The notes beneath the pieces are model-generated. The model was not told where the DNA came from. It did no database searches and saw only the letters and a list, made by a program, of their open reading frames with translations. A program made the position numbers and the translations under genes. From CAZDCD01 sp964503885 (GTDB lineage Bacteria; Bacteroidota; Bacteroidia; Bacteroidales; UBA10428), in NCBI GenBank assembly GCA_964503885.1, contig CAZDCD010000001.1:124001-188000 (forward strand): a stretch of 64,000 nucleotides of DNA. The letters are read 5' to 3'. This document shows positions 36,481-45,059 of the stretch, in pieces (the first letter of the stretch is position 1; each line of letters opens with the position of its first letter).

Positions 36481-37479
36481 ATGCACAGGAAGATTTCAAC
36501 AGGAGCGTTCGCAGTTGTTTATTTCGTTTTTTATCTGTCACACCCTGCTTTTTCGCAAGACATTGCAATTGAAAACATTGGGTATAATAAATATACCGAT
36601 CACAGTACTGTTCATAAGTTAAAAAAGGAAGATCCGGCTGCGAAAGAATTGTCATCGTTGTTTTTTGCCTTTGATTATTCGAGCAATACTGCTACGTTCG
36701 GAAATTTCAACCAGTTTGTAAAGCAACCTTCATACGCACCTTCCGTTACGTTTTTCTCAGCCTATCATTTCGATCTGGGACTCACCGGCAATATCATTGC
36801 AAATTCTGATGATTCGCTTGATATGGCAACTTATGAACTGGATATGAATGCAGGGTACAGTCTTAGTTTTTTAGACGAAAAACTGGTGATCTATCCGGCA
36901 TATTCGCATTTCTTCTACAGCGAAAACTCGGGTTTTCTGAAATCGGCCTTCAGCAACAGCTTTCAACTGTCGGCTTACTATACCGGAACGTGGTTTTCCT
37001 CGGGCATTGCTGCAAATTATCTTACAGGAGATTATAAAACCTTTTTCGGGACAATATATGCCGGTCCTTTGCTGGACAAAGAAAACCTGCTGTTCAGGAA
37101 TTCATTGTTCAGTTTTACTCCTGAAGTTGACCTGAATTTCGGTGATTATGAATACCTGAACACATATTATTTCAGTGAATACCCCAGTCTCCTTATTAGT
37201 GAACTAAAACGGAAAGATTTTAAGGAATTAGTAATACTCAGGGTGATAAATCCGGATATGTCACAACAGGAAATCATTGATTATTTTGCCAAAAAATATG
37301 CGGAGGACAATTTTAAACTGACTTCGGTTGGTTTACTATTTCCCGTCAACTATACCATTGGCAAATTCTCATATAACGTAGGGGTGATGATTTATTTCCC
37401 GGTGAATATGCCCGATTATCTTGACAGTTCAACCCAGGTTTATTTTAATGCGGGAATATCGTATATGATTGATTTTTGA
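36481..37479 (+). CDS. Outer-membrane beta-barrel-like protein of unknown function
   Basis: From the ATG at 36481 the protein has 332 residues with a signal peptide ending near PAFSQ; an upstream ATG at 36400 would add 27 residues before it. The mature part is rich in aromatic residues and alternating strands (YHFDLGLTGNII, FQLSAYYTGTWF, FNAGISYMIDF end), consistent with a barrel closed by a C-terminal aromatic strand. It diverges from the riboswitch-controlled btu operon, but its own regulation is unknown. No specific family is recognised. Confidence 0.75.
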   Translation: MHRKISTGAFAVVYFVFYLSHPAFSQDIAIENIGYNKYTDHSTVHKLKKEDPAAKELSSLFFAFDYSSNTATFGNFNQFVKQPSYAPSVTFFSAYHFDLGLTGNIIANSDDSLDMATYELDMNAGYSLSFLDEKLVIYPAYSHFFYSENSGFLKSAFSNSFQLSAYYTGTWFSSGIAANYLTGDYKTFFGTIYAGPLLDKENLLFRNSLFSFTPEVDLNFGDYEYLNTYYFSEYPSLLISELKRKDFKELVILRVINPDMSQQEIIDYFAKKYAEDNFKLTSVGLLFPVNYTIGKFSYNVGVMIYFPVNMPDYLDSSTQVYFNAGISYMIDF

Positions 37480-37509
37480 AGGTAATTGTTTACCATTGCA
37501 TATCCGCAA

Positions 37510-37625
37510 ACCGGTCAAATTCCAAACCTCAAACTCCAATCTCCAAACCTGCCTGTCGGTAGGCAGGTTCCAAATTTCAATGATAATCAATTGATTATTG
37601 GATATTGTTTTTTGAATTTTAATTG
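37510..37625. repeat. Intergenic repeats and a 9-bp stem-loop between convergent genes
   Basis: The gap between the barrel gene and phoU contains ATTCCAAACCTCAAACTCC-like units, then a perfect hairpin at 37546-37569 (AACCTGCCT, 6-base loop, AGGCAGGTT) and the string ATCAATTGATTATTG at 37586-37600, shared with 18744-18758. The hairpin could terminate transcription from either side, though it lacks a T-run. Confidence 0.6.
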
Positions 37626-37644
37626 ATCATGGTTATCTGGAACT

Positions 37645-38367
37645 TCATTCTTCCCCCTTCTTTTCTTCCCGCAGTTCTTCCTTCTCAAATCTTTTCCTGA
37701 TCTTTTTGTTCCGTTTGTTATGTTTGAGGATCTCGGCTTCGATATAGAAAACGATCTCTTCGGAAATATTCTTGATCAGATCGCCGCAACGCTCGAGCTT
37801 GCCTATTATGCTGAATAAATGAATAGCTGTATGCAAACTTTCCGAATCCTTTTTTACCACTTTTTTAATGATATCCGGCGCATCTTTTTTAGCCCTGTTG
37901 ATTATCTTGTCTTGTTTAAATACTTTCTTGGCTTCGATGGTATCCTTGTTTTCCAGAGCATTTATTGCATTTCCGAGCATTGAATCGACCACATCAAAGA
38001 GTTGGGATATGGCAAGGTCTTTTATCAGCGGTGAGTCTTTTTTTACATCACCACCCTGTACATACTTGGCAATTCTGTATGCGTGGTCACCGATGCGTTC
38101 AAGGCTTTCGCTTATTTTAACGGCCGATATCACGTACCTGAGGTCAGCAGCCACCGGATTGTAACATGCCAGCAGGTTTTCACATTCCCTGTCGATGGTT
38201 ATTTCGAGTGCATTCACTCTTAATTCCCTCCTGACAACAGATTCGGCCAGCTCGGAATTCATTGTAAGGATAGTTTCTTTGGTTTCTGCTATTTGAGTTT
38301 TCACCAGATCGAACATTTCAAAGATTATTTCATTGATCCGGCTGAGCTCATATTCAAGAGGAATCAT
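37645..38367 (-). CDS. phoU: Phosphate signalling protein PhoU
   Basis: A 240-residue PhoU: two tandem three-helix bundles with a metal-binding E-x-x-x-D type motif (VRRELRVNALEITIDRECE and ISVEKLERCGD-like IIGKLERCGDLIKNI). It relays the activity of the Pst importer to the phosphate-sensing kinase (known in other bacteria). The C terminus has an added basic/acidic tail (KRNKKIRKRFEKEELREEK). It is the last gene of pstSCAB-phoU; a 213-bp gap separates it from pstB. Confidence 0.94.
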   Translation of the reverse strand: MIPLEYELSRINEIIFEMFDLVKTQIAETKETILTMNSELAESVVRRELRVNALEITIDRECENLLACYNPVAADLRYVISAVKISESLERIGDHAYRIAKYVQGGDVKKDSPLIKDLAISQLFDVVDSMLGNAINALENKDTIEAKKVFKQDKIINRAKKDAPDIIKKVVKKDSESLHTAIHLFSIIGKLERCGDLIKNISEEIVFYIEAEILKHNKRNKKIRKRFEKEELREEKKGEE

Positions 38368-38580
38368 AGTATTAAGTTTATGCTAATTATAAAAAAATAA
38401 GGTCATAAATTCCAAAAATCAAAGTACAATTTACAATTAAAATTCAACTACGAGTATACAATATTTAACCATAAGAAAATGTATCGTTTAAATACTGATG
38501 TGTTGGAAATAGCATATTTATTTAAATCTGTCATTTGAAATTTGTTCATGACCAAAAATCCTAAAACACAACCAAATATC

Positions 38581-39474
38581 TCATCCAAAACGTCCTGTAA
38601 TGTAATTCTCGGTACGTTTATTTTTCGGATTTGTAAAAATATCGTGAGTTCTTCCCATTTCAATCAGCTCACCCAGATAAAAGAAAGCGGTAAAATCACT
38701 GATCCTTCCCGCCTGCTGAAGATTATGGGTTACAATAACTATTGTATACTCTTCTCTCAGTTCGAAGATGAGGTTTTCAATTCTGGAGGTGGATATCGGA
38801 TCGAGGGCAGAAGTAGGTTCATCCATTAGGATCACCTTGGGTTCAACAGCCAGAGTTCTCGCGATACATACCCGCTGCTGCTGCCCTCCGCTTAATGCAA
38901 GAGCATTTTTTTTAAGGTCGTCTTTCACTTCATCCCAGATAGCAACCTGTTTTAATGCTTTTTCCACCTTCTCGTGAAGGAACTGTTTATTATTGTATCC
39001 CTGTATTCTCAATCCGTAAGCCACATTTTCGAACACCGATTTGGGAAACGGGTTGGGTTTTTGAAATACCATGCCGACATCTTTGCGCAACTGTTCGATA
39101 TTGATCCTGTCGTTGTACAGATCAACATGATCAAGCAGGATCTCTCCTTCCATCCTGAATCCTTCGATGGAATCATTCATGCGGTTGAGCAGCCTCAGAA
39201 AGGTTGATTTTCCGCAACCTGAAGGCCCAATGAAAGCAGTAACGGTATTTTCTGGAAAATTCATGCTCACCTCCTTTAATGCCTGCAGTTCGTCGTAAAA
39301 AACATTGACGTTTCGTGCAATAAGTTTTTGATTATTGGATGACAGATCGGTTTCCGCATTGGAAAAGAATCCGGCTTCCATGCCTGCTTCTCTCTGAAAA
39401 TCCATAATTTCTGTTATATAAGTCATTTTAAAACAGTTAATATCCTGATTTACCATTTCATTTTTTTCTGCCAC
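38581..39474 (-). CDS. pstB: Phosphate ABC transporter ATPase PstB
   Basis: A PstB of up to 297 residues. It has Walker A GPSGCGKST, signature LSGGQQQRVCIARTLA, Walker B VILMDEPTSALD and switch H in VTHN, with the PstB-typical FQKPNPFPKSV Q-loop region. Normal PstB is about 250 residues; the first 45 here are not conserved, so the true start may be a later ATG (39426, 39405 or 39381). The longest start overlaps pstA by 25 bp. Confidence 0.94.
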   Translation of the reverse strand: MAEKNEMVNQDINCFKMTYITEIMDFQREAGMEAGFFSNAETDLSSNNQKLIARNVNVFYDELQALKEVSMNFPENTVTAFIGPSGCGKSTFLRLLNRMNDSIEGFRMEGEILLDHVDLYNDRINIEQLRKDVGMVFQKPNPFPKSVFENVAYGLRIQGYNNKQFLHEKVEKALKQVAIWDEVKDDLKKNALALSGGQQQRVCIARTLAVEPKVILMDEPTSALDPISTSRIENLIFELREEYTIVIVTHNLQQAGRISDFTAFFYLGELIEMGRTHDIFTNPKNKRTENYITGRFG

Positions 39475-40307
39475 CTGTTCCTTAGGTATATGGCTATCCC
39501 ATTCATGATAAAGGTTATGACCAGCAAAATAATAATTGCAGCCGCGGCATTGATAACAAATCCCTGCTGTGGTCTTGATATCCAGTTAAAGATCTGGATG
39601 GGCAATACGGTAAATTCATCCATGGGTGATTTTGCAACAAACGGCACATAGGCCAGGGCACCGATCACGATAAGAGGCGCAGTTTCACCAATTGCCCGTG
39701 CCAGGGCAAGAATGACACCCGTTACAATATTGCTCATGCAGGCAGGTAAAACCTGGAAACGTACGGTTTGCCATTTCGAGGCTCCCAGGGCATAGGAAGC
39801 ATCGCGCAGAGATTGGGGTACGGCCCGGATGGATTCCCTGGTAACAACAATAATAATCGGCAAAATCAACAGCGCCAGCGTAAAACTGCCCGTAAGCAGG
39901 CTGCCTCCCAGTTTCAGCATCCTGACAAATATTTCAAGTCCGAGAATTCCATAGATAATGGATGGCACACCTGCCAGGTTGGCTATATTAATCTCCAGAA
40001 AGTTATACAGGCGTGTTTTTTTACCATATTCTTCAAGGTAAATGCCTGCACCCATTCCAATGGGTATGGCAAAGGCTGCCGTCAACACAAGGATCCATAG
40101 TGTTCCCGTCCATGCAGTAAGTATGCCTGCTTTTGCGGGAAACCGTGACGGAAGGTGGGTGAGAAAAGACAGATTTATTCGTAAAATCCCGTCAATTGCA
40201 ATATTGATAAGAAAAATTGCAAGGATAATTAAACCGAACAGGGTACCGATAATGCCTAGCAAACGGAATGCCCTGTCCTGCATCTTATTTTTAACACTGC
40301 TATTCAT
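39450..40307 (-). CDS. pstA: Phosphate ABC transporter permease PstA
   Basis: A 285-residue permease with six membrane helices and the binding-protein-dependent EAA loop (ESIRAVPQSLRDASYALGASKWQT). GMGAGIYLEEYGKK is typical of PstA. It overlaps the end of pstC by 8 bp. It forms the translocation path with PstC. Confidence 0.95.
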   Translation of the reverse strand: MNSSVKNKMQDRAFRLLGIIGTLFGLIILAIFLINIAIDGILRINLSFLTHLPSRFPAKAGILTAWTGTLWILVLTAAFAIPIGMGAGIYLEEYGKKTRLYNFLEINIANLAGVPSIIYGILGLEIFVRMLKLGGSLLTGSFTLALLILPIIIVVTRESIRAVPQSLRDASYALGASKWQTVRFQVLPACMSNIVTGVILALARAIGETAPLIVIGALAYVPFVAKSPMDEFTVLPIQIFNWISRPQQGFVINAAAAIIILLVITFIMNGIAIYLRNRWQKKMKW

Positions 40308-41178
40308 ACTGCTGACGGTATTTCTTATTGATCCAGAAACTTATGCTATTCAGGATAAATGTCAGCATGAACAATGAAAAACCTGCGGCAAAAATGGTTT
40401 TGAACTCCGGTGAATTGTTAGGAACATCGCCTGAACTCACCTGAACAATATATGTAGTGATGGTTTCAATAGAAACCAACGGATTTAGTGTGAAACGCGG
40501 TTGCTGTCCGGCTGCTATGGCAACGATCATTGTCTCACCAATAGCCCTTGAAAGAGCGAGTATTATCGAAGATATTATACCGGAAGATGCAGCAGGCACC
40601 AATACCTTGAAAGCCGTCTGAAATCGTGTTGAGCCCATTCCGTATGCAGCCTCCCGTAATGAATCCGGAACCGCACGTAATGCATCCTCACTGAGCGAAG
40701 AGACAAAAGGAATGATCATAATGCCCATGACAATCCCCGGGGAAAGGGCATTAAAACCTGACATTCCCGGAATAAATTTCTGCAAAAAAGGTGTCACCAC
40801 AATGAGTGCAAAATAGCCATAGACGACAGTCGGAACAGCTGCCAATATTTCCAGCAAAGGCTTTACCGATATCCTGAATTTCTTCGGCGCATATTCGTTT
40901 AAATACACAGCAATGGTTAAGCCAGTTGGCAGAGCCACGGCAATCGCTATGAAAGTAGTCAGTAGTGTTCCGGTGATCAGCGGAAGAATGCCGAAATGCT
41001 TTTCGGCATAGAGCGGTGTCCACTTCGTGTCGGTTAAAAAATCGAAAACCGAAACCTCTTTAAAGAAAGAAAACGATTCGGCAAATAAAACCCATATGAT
41101 TCCAATAGTTGTTAAAATAGTAATTAAGGCACTGAATAACAGTGCCTTTTCAATTATTTTTTCTTTAAGCTTCCTCAT
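40300..41178 (-). CDS. pstC: Phosphate ABC transporter permease PstC
   Basis: A 292-residue permease with six membrane helices and an EAA loop (DALRAVPDSLREAAYGMGSTRFQT); PTGLTIAVYLNEYAPKK and AIGETMIVAIAAGQQP are PstC-like. It is 29 bp downstream of pstS, in the usual pstSCAB order. Confidence 0.95.
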   Translation of the reverse strand: MRKLKEKIIEKALLFSALITILTTIGIIWVLFAESFSFFKEVSVFDFLTDTKWTPLYAEKHFGILPLITGTLLTTFIAIAVALPTGLTIAVYLNEYAPKKFRISVKPLLEILAAVPTVVYGYFALIVVTPFLQKFIPGMSGFNALSPGIVMGIMIIPFVSSLSEDALRAVPDSLREAAYGMGSTRFQTAFKVLVPAASSGIISSIILALSRAIGETMIVAIAAGQQPRFTLNPLVSIETITTYIVQVSSGDVPNNSPEFKTIFAAGFSLFMLTFILNSISFWINKKYRQQYE

Positions 41179-41207
41179 TGAACGATCCTGTTCGATTGCG
41201 ATCGTAG

Positions 41208-42146
41208 TTAGTTGGCTGCAGTGGTAAGGTTGTTATAAGTTGCAAGCTGACTGTCATACTCCTGTTGAGGTAGTGGTATATATCCCACCTCTTTTGCCAG
41301 CTCGGCGGCATTTTTAATATAAAAGTTGACAAACCCTACAACCTCTTTTTTTGATAACGAAGCATTGTTCAAATAAATGAACAAGGGGCGGGATAAGGGG
41401 GCATATGTCCCGTCTTTCACTGTTTCCAGAGAGGGTTTTATGGCTCCGTTCCCGTTATCGACACCTATAAGTTTTATTTTGTCTTTATTCTCTTCGTAAT
41501 ATGCTAATCCGAAGTAACCCAGTGCATCCCTATCGGTACTGATGCCCTGAATGCCTACATTGTAGTCGGCAACGGCATTGTAATCTGACCGGCTGGAACC
41601 CGATTCACCCATAATGGCTTCGGTAAAGAAATCGTATGTTCCATGGGCAGTATTCGGGCCATAGAGATGGATGTCTTCAGCAGGCCATTCGGGACGAATA
41701 TCGCTCCATTTTTTTACGGCACTGTTGGGCTCCCAAATCTTCTTTAATTCGGCCACCGTGATATCCTGTATCCAGGTATTCTCAGGATTGACCATGATGG
41801 AAATCCCGTCAAGTGCTACCATGAATTCAGTGTAAACGATATTGTTCTCTTTGCAGGCTTCTTCCTCACTGCCTTTAATGGAGCGTGAAGCATCCGAAAT
41901 ATCGGTTTCACCGCGGGAAAACTTTTTAAAGCCTGCTCCAGTTCCGGAAGAACCAATGGCCACATTAACATCCGGATGATCCACACGAAATTCTTCTGCA
42001 ACAGCTTCCGATAAGGGATAAACAGTACTCGATCCATCAATCCGTATTTCACCGGATAATTTTTCCTGGCTGGATGACTTGTTACCACCGCATGATGCCA
42101 GAAACAGGATTAAGAACGATATAAAAATTCCATTCAATGTTTTCAT
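41208..42146 (-). CDS. pstS: Phosphate-binding lipoprotein PstS
   Basis: From the ATG at 42146 the protein has 312 residues. The signal peptide ends in a lipobox, FLASC, Cys19. The phosphate-binding signature IRIDGSSTVYPLSEA and GSSGTGAGFKKFSRGETDISDASR are present, with the FGPNTAHGTYDFF-like (LYGPNTAHGTYDFF) contact loop. It captures phosphate in the periplasm for PstCAB. Upstream, at 42171-42237, lie a -7 element and three 11-bp repeats like a Pho box. Confidence 0.96.
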   Translation of the reverse strand: MKTLNGIFISFLILFLASCGGNKSSSQEKLSGEIRIDGSSTVYPLSEAVAEEFRVDHPDVNVAIGSSGTGAGFKKFSRGETDISDASRSIKGSEEEACKENNIVYTEFMVALDGISIMVNPENTWIQDITVAELKKIWEPNSAVKKWSDIRPEWPAEDIHLYGPNTAHGTYDFFTEAIMGESGSSRSDYNAVADYNVGIQGISTDRDALGYFGLAYYEENKDKIKLIGVDNGNGAIKPSLETVKDGTYAPLSRPLFIYLNNASLSKKEVVGFVNFYIKNAAELAKEVGYIPLPQQEYDSQLATYNNLTTAAN

Positions 42147-42170
42147 AATTAATAGTTTTGGATTCAACAA

Positions 42171-42178
42171 CAAAGGTA
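42171..42178 (-). promoter_or_regulatory. Candidate pstS -7 element
   Basis: Minus-strand TACCTTTG, exact match to TAnnTTTG. A TTTG lies 17 bp upstream (plus positions 42196-42199), a usable -33 element. Confidence 0.5.
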
Positions 42179-42204
42179 ATCGTAAAGGTTGTGTGCAAAG
42201 TTAC

Positions 42205-42237
42205 CTGTAAATTAAGGTTGTGTTAAGTTAATGTTAT
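42205..42237 (-). promoter_or_regulatory. Candidate Pho-box repeats before pstS
   Basis: Minus strand, three consecutive 11-bp units: ATAACATTAAC (42227-42237), TTAACACAACC (42216-42226) and TTAATTTACAG (42205-42215), each beginning with (T/A)TAA. They end just upstream of the proposed -33 element. An 11-bp direct-repeat layout is what PhoB-type activators use; the identity of the regulator here is inferred. Confidence 0.45.
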
Positions 42238-42374
42238 GGGAAATAGAGGCGTAACCAACTGTGAAAAATAAGTGTATTAATTTTATATCTATTTATAAAT
42301 CAACATCATAATAAATATGACTGGCTTATAAATGGTTATTTATTTCTTAAATTAACATGAATAAATCATTAAGT

Positions 42375-42396
42375 TTAAGACAGGCTTAAAACTGGT
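42375..42396 (+). promoter_or_regulatory. Candidate Pho-box repeats before the porin gene
   Basis: Two adjacent 11-bp units, TTAAGACAGGC and TTAAAACTGGT, identical at 8 of 11 positions, about 90 bp before the porin start at 42485. They face away from the pstS-side repeats in the same 338-bp intergenic region, which contains no gene. Confidence 0.4.
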
Positions 42397-42484
42397 ATAA
42401 TGTATTCTGTTATATTAGCGACCGATTTAAGATGAATAACCTTCAAAAATGAACCGTATGAAAACATCCCTTAAAAACCGGAAC

Positions 42485-43546
42485 ATGAAAAAATATGTGA
42501 GTATTCCGCTTATCTTTCTCCTCACAATCCAGGTGCTTTGGTCGCAAGAAGATACGAAAGATGAACCCAAAGGAAAAGTTATCGGGGAATTCTTTGGCGA
42601 CTATTATTATAAAGCAAATGGCGATACTGGAAGTTTGCTTGGCGGTCCGGGCCAGTACCAGGCCACCGAGAAAGGAATGCATGGATTTGAGATACGCCGC
42701 TTTAACCTGGGCTATGAGTACACATTCAGCAATACGTTCAATGCAAAATTAATGTTTGAAGGAAACGACGGGTTCACAACCGGAAGCAAATCTGCACGCA
42801 TTGTGTACATCAAATATGCCTATCTTGAATGGAAAAATATATTCAGCGGATCAAACCTTATATTCGGAGCGCAGTCAACTCCCACCTTTGCAACCTTCAC
42901 TGAAAAGATATGGAGTTACCGCAGCGTTGAAAAGGAGATCATGGACTACCACAAACATGCCGGTTCAAACGATGTGGGTATTTCTCTCTCGGGGAAGATC
43001 CTTAAGAAGGTTGACCTGAATTACTATTTACTGGTGGGAAACGGGAGATCCACATCTGTTGAAAATAATACCTATAAAAGGATTTACGGTTCAGTACATG
43101 GCAGCCTGTTTGAGAAACAGCTCTTATTCCAGCTATATACCGACTTTGAAAGGCAATCGCCCGTTTCAGATGTATATTTGTTCAAAGGATTTCTGGGTTA
43201 CCAGAATGAAAAGATCACAATAGGAGCTGAACCCTACAATAGGATGGTGGTAAATGATACCATCGATAACCAGTCAGCGTTCGGTCTTGAGATGTTTGTA
43301 CGGGGTTCCCTGATTGCAGATAAGCTAAACGGATTTTACAGGATCGATCTTTTCAACGAAGACCGGGAGATCAAAGATGCAGGTTATAAAGAAACGTTTA
43401 TGGTTTTTGGCATTGATTATACACCGGTTAAAAATGTAGACATCATTCCGAATATCTGGATTAACGGGTACAATGCCAAAGACCAGAGCGTTCCCGAAAG
43501 AAAGACTGATGTTGCGGTAAGGGTGACGTTCAGGTATAAGATTTAG
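42485..43546 (+). CDS. Outer-membrane porin, probably phosphate-regulated
   Basis: From the ATG at 42485 the protein has 353 residues and a signal peptide ending near LWSQ; the ATG at 42449 would only lengthen the N terminus. The mature protein is a beta barrel with alternating strands (GFEIRRFNLGYEYTF, FNAKLMFEGNDGF, C-terminal DVAVRVTFRYKI with an aromatic-containing final strand). It is divergent from pstS, so a role in passing phosphate or phosphorylated solutes across the outer membrane is inferred from position and the repeated 11-bp motif. Confidence 0.8.
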   Translation: MKKYVSIPLIFLLTIQVLWSQEDTKDEPKGKVIGEFFGDYYYKANGDTGSLLGGPGQYQATEKGMHGFEIRRFNLGYEYTFSNTFNAKLMFEGNDGFTTGSKSARIVYIKYAYLEWKNIFSGSNLIFGAQSTPTFATFTEKIWSYRSVEKEIMDYHKHAGSNDVGISLSGKILKKVDLNYYLLVGNGRSTSVENNTYKRIYGSVHGSLFEKQLLFQLYTDFERQSPVSDVYLFKGFLGYQNEKITIGAEPYNRMVVNDTIDNQSAFGLEMFVRGSLIADKLNGFYRIDLFNEDREIKDAGYKETFMVFGIDYTPVKNVDIIPNIWINGYNAKDQSVPERKTDVAVRVTFRYKI

Positions 43547-43567
43547 TTGTAAACATAAGAAAAAAGC

Positions 43568-43636
43568 AGAATGAGAGTAAGTGTTAGCATATAGTTCATG
43601 GCTTGCCTGCGGCATGCCTTGAACTATATTCTCATT
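43568..43636. terminator. Inverted repeat between convergent genes, possible bidirectional terminator
   Basis: ATAGTTCATGGC at 43591-43602 pairs with GCCTTGAACTAT ending at 43627, with one mismatch and a short loop rich in GC. Outer arms GAATGAGA and TCTCATTC extend it, interrupted by AAGTGTTAGC. It lies between the porin stop and the TPR gene stop, whose last codons it overlaps. No long T-run is present. Confidence 0.5.
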
Positions 43637-44345
43637 CACACAATTCCGAATGATAGGCATCGGCCTGGTCATCGCCAAGGGATGATGCAGTTTTCAGATC
43701 ACGGCATGCTTCTTTGTCCATATTCATCCTGAATTCTGCAAGTGCGCGGTTAAAATAATAGTCAAATATATTGTTTTGTAATTCAATGGCTTTGGTATAG
43801 TTATCAATGGCAAGTTTGTAATTTTCCGAGTAAAAATAACAGTTTGCCCTGTCGTAGTATGCATCCGGGTTATCCTGATCGAGTTCAATGGTTTTGGAAA
43901 AATTCCGGATGGCTTCTTCGTATTTTTCCATCATAAAAAGAGTGCTTGCAAGGCTGTAATAGAGATCAGGATCATCGGACCTGAGCTCCAGGGCACGCTT
44001 AAAATCCTGAATTGCCTGGTCGTATTTTTCAAGCTCATAATAGGCATTACCTCGGTTGAAATATCCGTCGTAATACTTCTCATCCATCTCAAGCAATTTT
44101 GAATAATCGTATATGGCACCTTCAAAATCCTCGTTCCCGAACTTCGCATTGCCCCTTAAATAGTATGCCTGCTTATTCCCAGGGTCGAGTGCAATGGCCT
44201 TGCTATACGCTTCAATAGCAGCAGTATAATCCTGCCTGTTGTATTTTTTCTCACCATTTTTAATATACTCATTTGCACTGTTCTGCGGGTACACTGAAAG
44301 CAAAGGGAGAATAACGAGGCAAAGAATAACGTGAAGTCGCATCAT
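43632..44345 (-). CDS. Exported tetratricopeptide-repeat protein
   Basis: A 237-residue protein with a signal peptide (to about LSVYPQ) followed by about six consecutive 34-residue TPR units (for example ALDPGNKQAYYLRGNAKFGN, YDRANCYFYSENYKLAIDNYTKAIEL). It is probably periplasmic and mediates protein contacts. Its start is 30 bp downstream of the Arg/Met/Gln-rich gene at 44376-44705, so both form a small transcription unit. Confidence 0.87.
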   Translation of the reverse strand: MMRLHVILCLVILPLLSVYPQNSANEYIKNGEKKYNRQDYTAAIEAYSKAIALDPGNKQAYYLRGNAKFGNEDFEGAIYDYSKLLEMDEKYYDGYFNRGNAYYELEKYDQAIQDFKRALELRSDDPDLYYSLASTLFMMEKYEEAIRNFSKTIELDQDNPDAYYDRANCYFYSENYKLAIDNYTKAIELQNNIFDYYFNRALAEFRMNMDKEACRDLKTASSLGDDQADAYHSELCE

Positions 44346-44375
44346 GGCACATTGTTTAGGTTAACACTATACATA

Positions 44376-44705
44376 TTATCTGCCCTGCATTCGCTGCCGG
44401 CGCTGCATGATCTGCTGGTGTATCCGGCGTTGTCTTATCATCTGCCGGTTGATCATTTGCCTCCGCCGCTGCATTAATAGCTTCCTGTTCATTGCCCCCT
44501 GCCTGTACCTCAGCATTGACATTTTCCGCATAAGCAATACCCGTTCGTGGTCATTGCCTTTAAGTACCACGGCGTATTCACGACTATTTGGTCTGGGTTC
44601 AAGAGTAAATTTATCCGGCTTATTTCCGCCATTTGTCTGGAGTTCCTGACCATACAAAGCACAACCAATATAAAAACCTGCAATAATGAGTAAAAATTGC
44701 TTCAT
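44376..44705 (-). CDS. 109-residue exported Arg/Met/Gln-rich protein
   Basis: A signal peptide (to about GCALYGQ) leads to a short polar stretch and then a strongly biased C-terminal half: RRRQMINRQMIRQRR, HQQIMQRRQRMQGR. About one third of the last 50 residues are Arg, with Met and Gln filling most of the rest, giving a highly basic helix. No family is recognised. It lies upstream of an exported TPR protein and may be its partner (inference). A TATTTTTG element at 44734-44741 could be its promoter. Confidence 0.75.
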   Translation of the reverse strand: MKQFLLIIAGFYIGCALYGQELQTNGGNKPDKFTLEPRPNSREYAVVLKGNDHERVLLMRKMSMLRYRQGAMNRKLLMQRRRQMINRQMIRQRRIHQQIMQRRQRMQGR

Positions 44706-44733
44706 GATTCTCTTTTTATATCCTGTTAGATTA

Positions 44734-44741
44734 CAAAAATA
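44734..44741 (-). promoter_or_regulatory. Candidate -7 element for the Arg/Met/Gln-rich gene
   Basis: Minus-strand TATTTTTG matches TAnnTTTG; a TTTG at 44757-44760 is 15 bp upstream, shorter than usual. Confidence 0.35.
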
Positions 44742-44813
44742 TTAAAAGGTTTAATGCAAATAATTTTTTTTACTAAAAAGCAAGTTTTTAGGTAAAGGGC
44801 GGGTATCTAAAAC

Positions 44814-44847
44814 CTCAAAAAAGCGGAGAATACCGGATGTATTCCCC
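44814..44847 (-). terminator. Rho-independent terminator of galK
   Basis: Minus strand: GCGGGGAATAC, loop ATCCG, GTATTCTCCGC (11-bp stem with one G-U type pair), then TTTTTT. The stem is at plus positions 44823-44845. It lies about 215 bp after the galK stop; the rest of the 354-bp gap holds only the promoter element of the next gene. Confidence 0.8.
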
Positions 44848-45059
44848 GCCCCTGCAACATTTAATTAAATTCTGATGCTTGTTTGCATAACATGACGTCA
44901 GCTATTAATTAACCATTAATGTTACAAATATAGCAGTAAATCACCTTCAGTGTAAACCGGTTCAGGGAAATTCCAGGGTAATATTCTCATAAAACTATTG
45001 CGTTAAAAACCGGTTCCTGCAAATGCCTTTTGAACCCCTATTGCACCGGCTTACGGATG

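Noticed and set aside
36255..36482. A 75-codon minus-strand open frame upstream of btuB
   Set aside because: It runs through the cobalamin riboswitch and its promoter, with no protein-like features.
37546..37569. Insertion-sequence end
   Set aside because: The perfect hairpin has no transposase gene or target duplication nearby.
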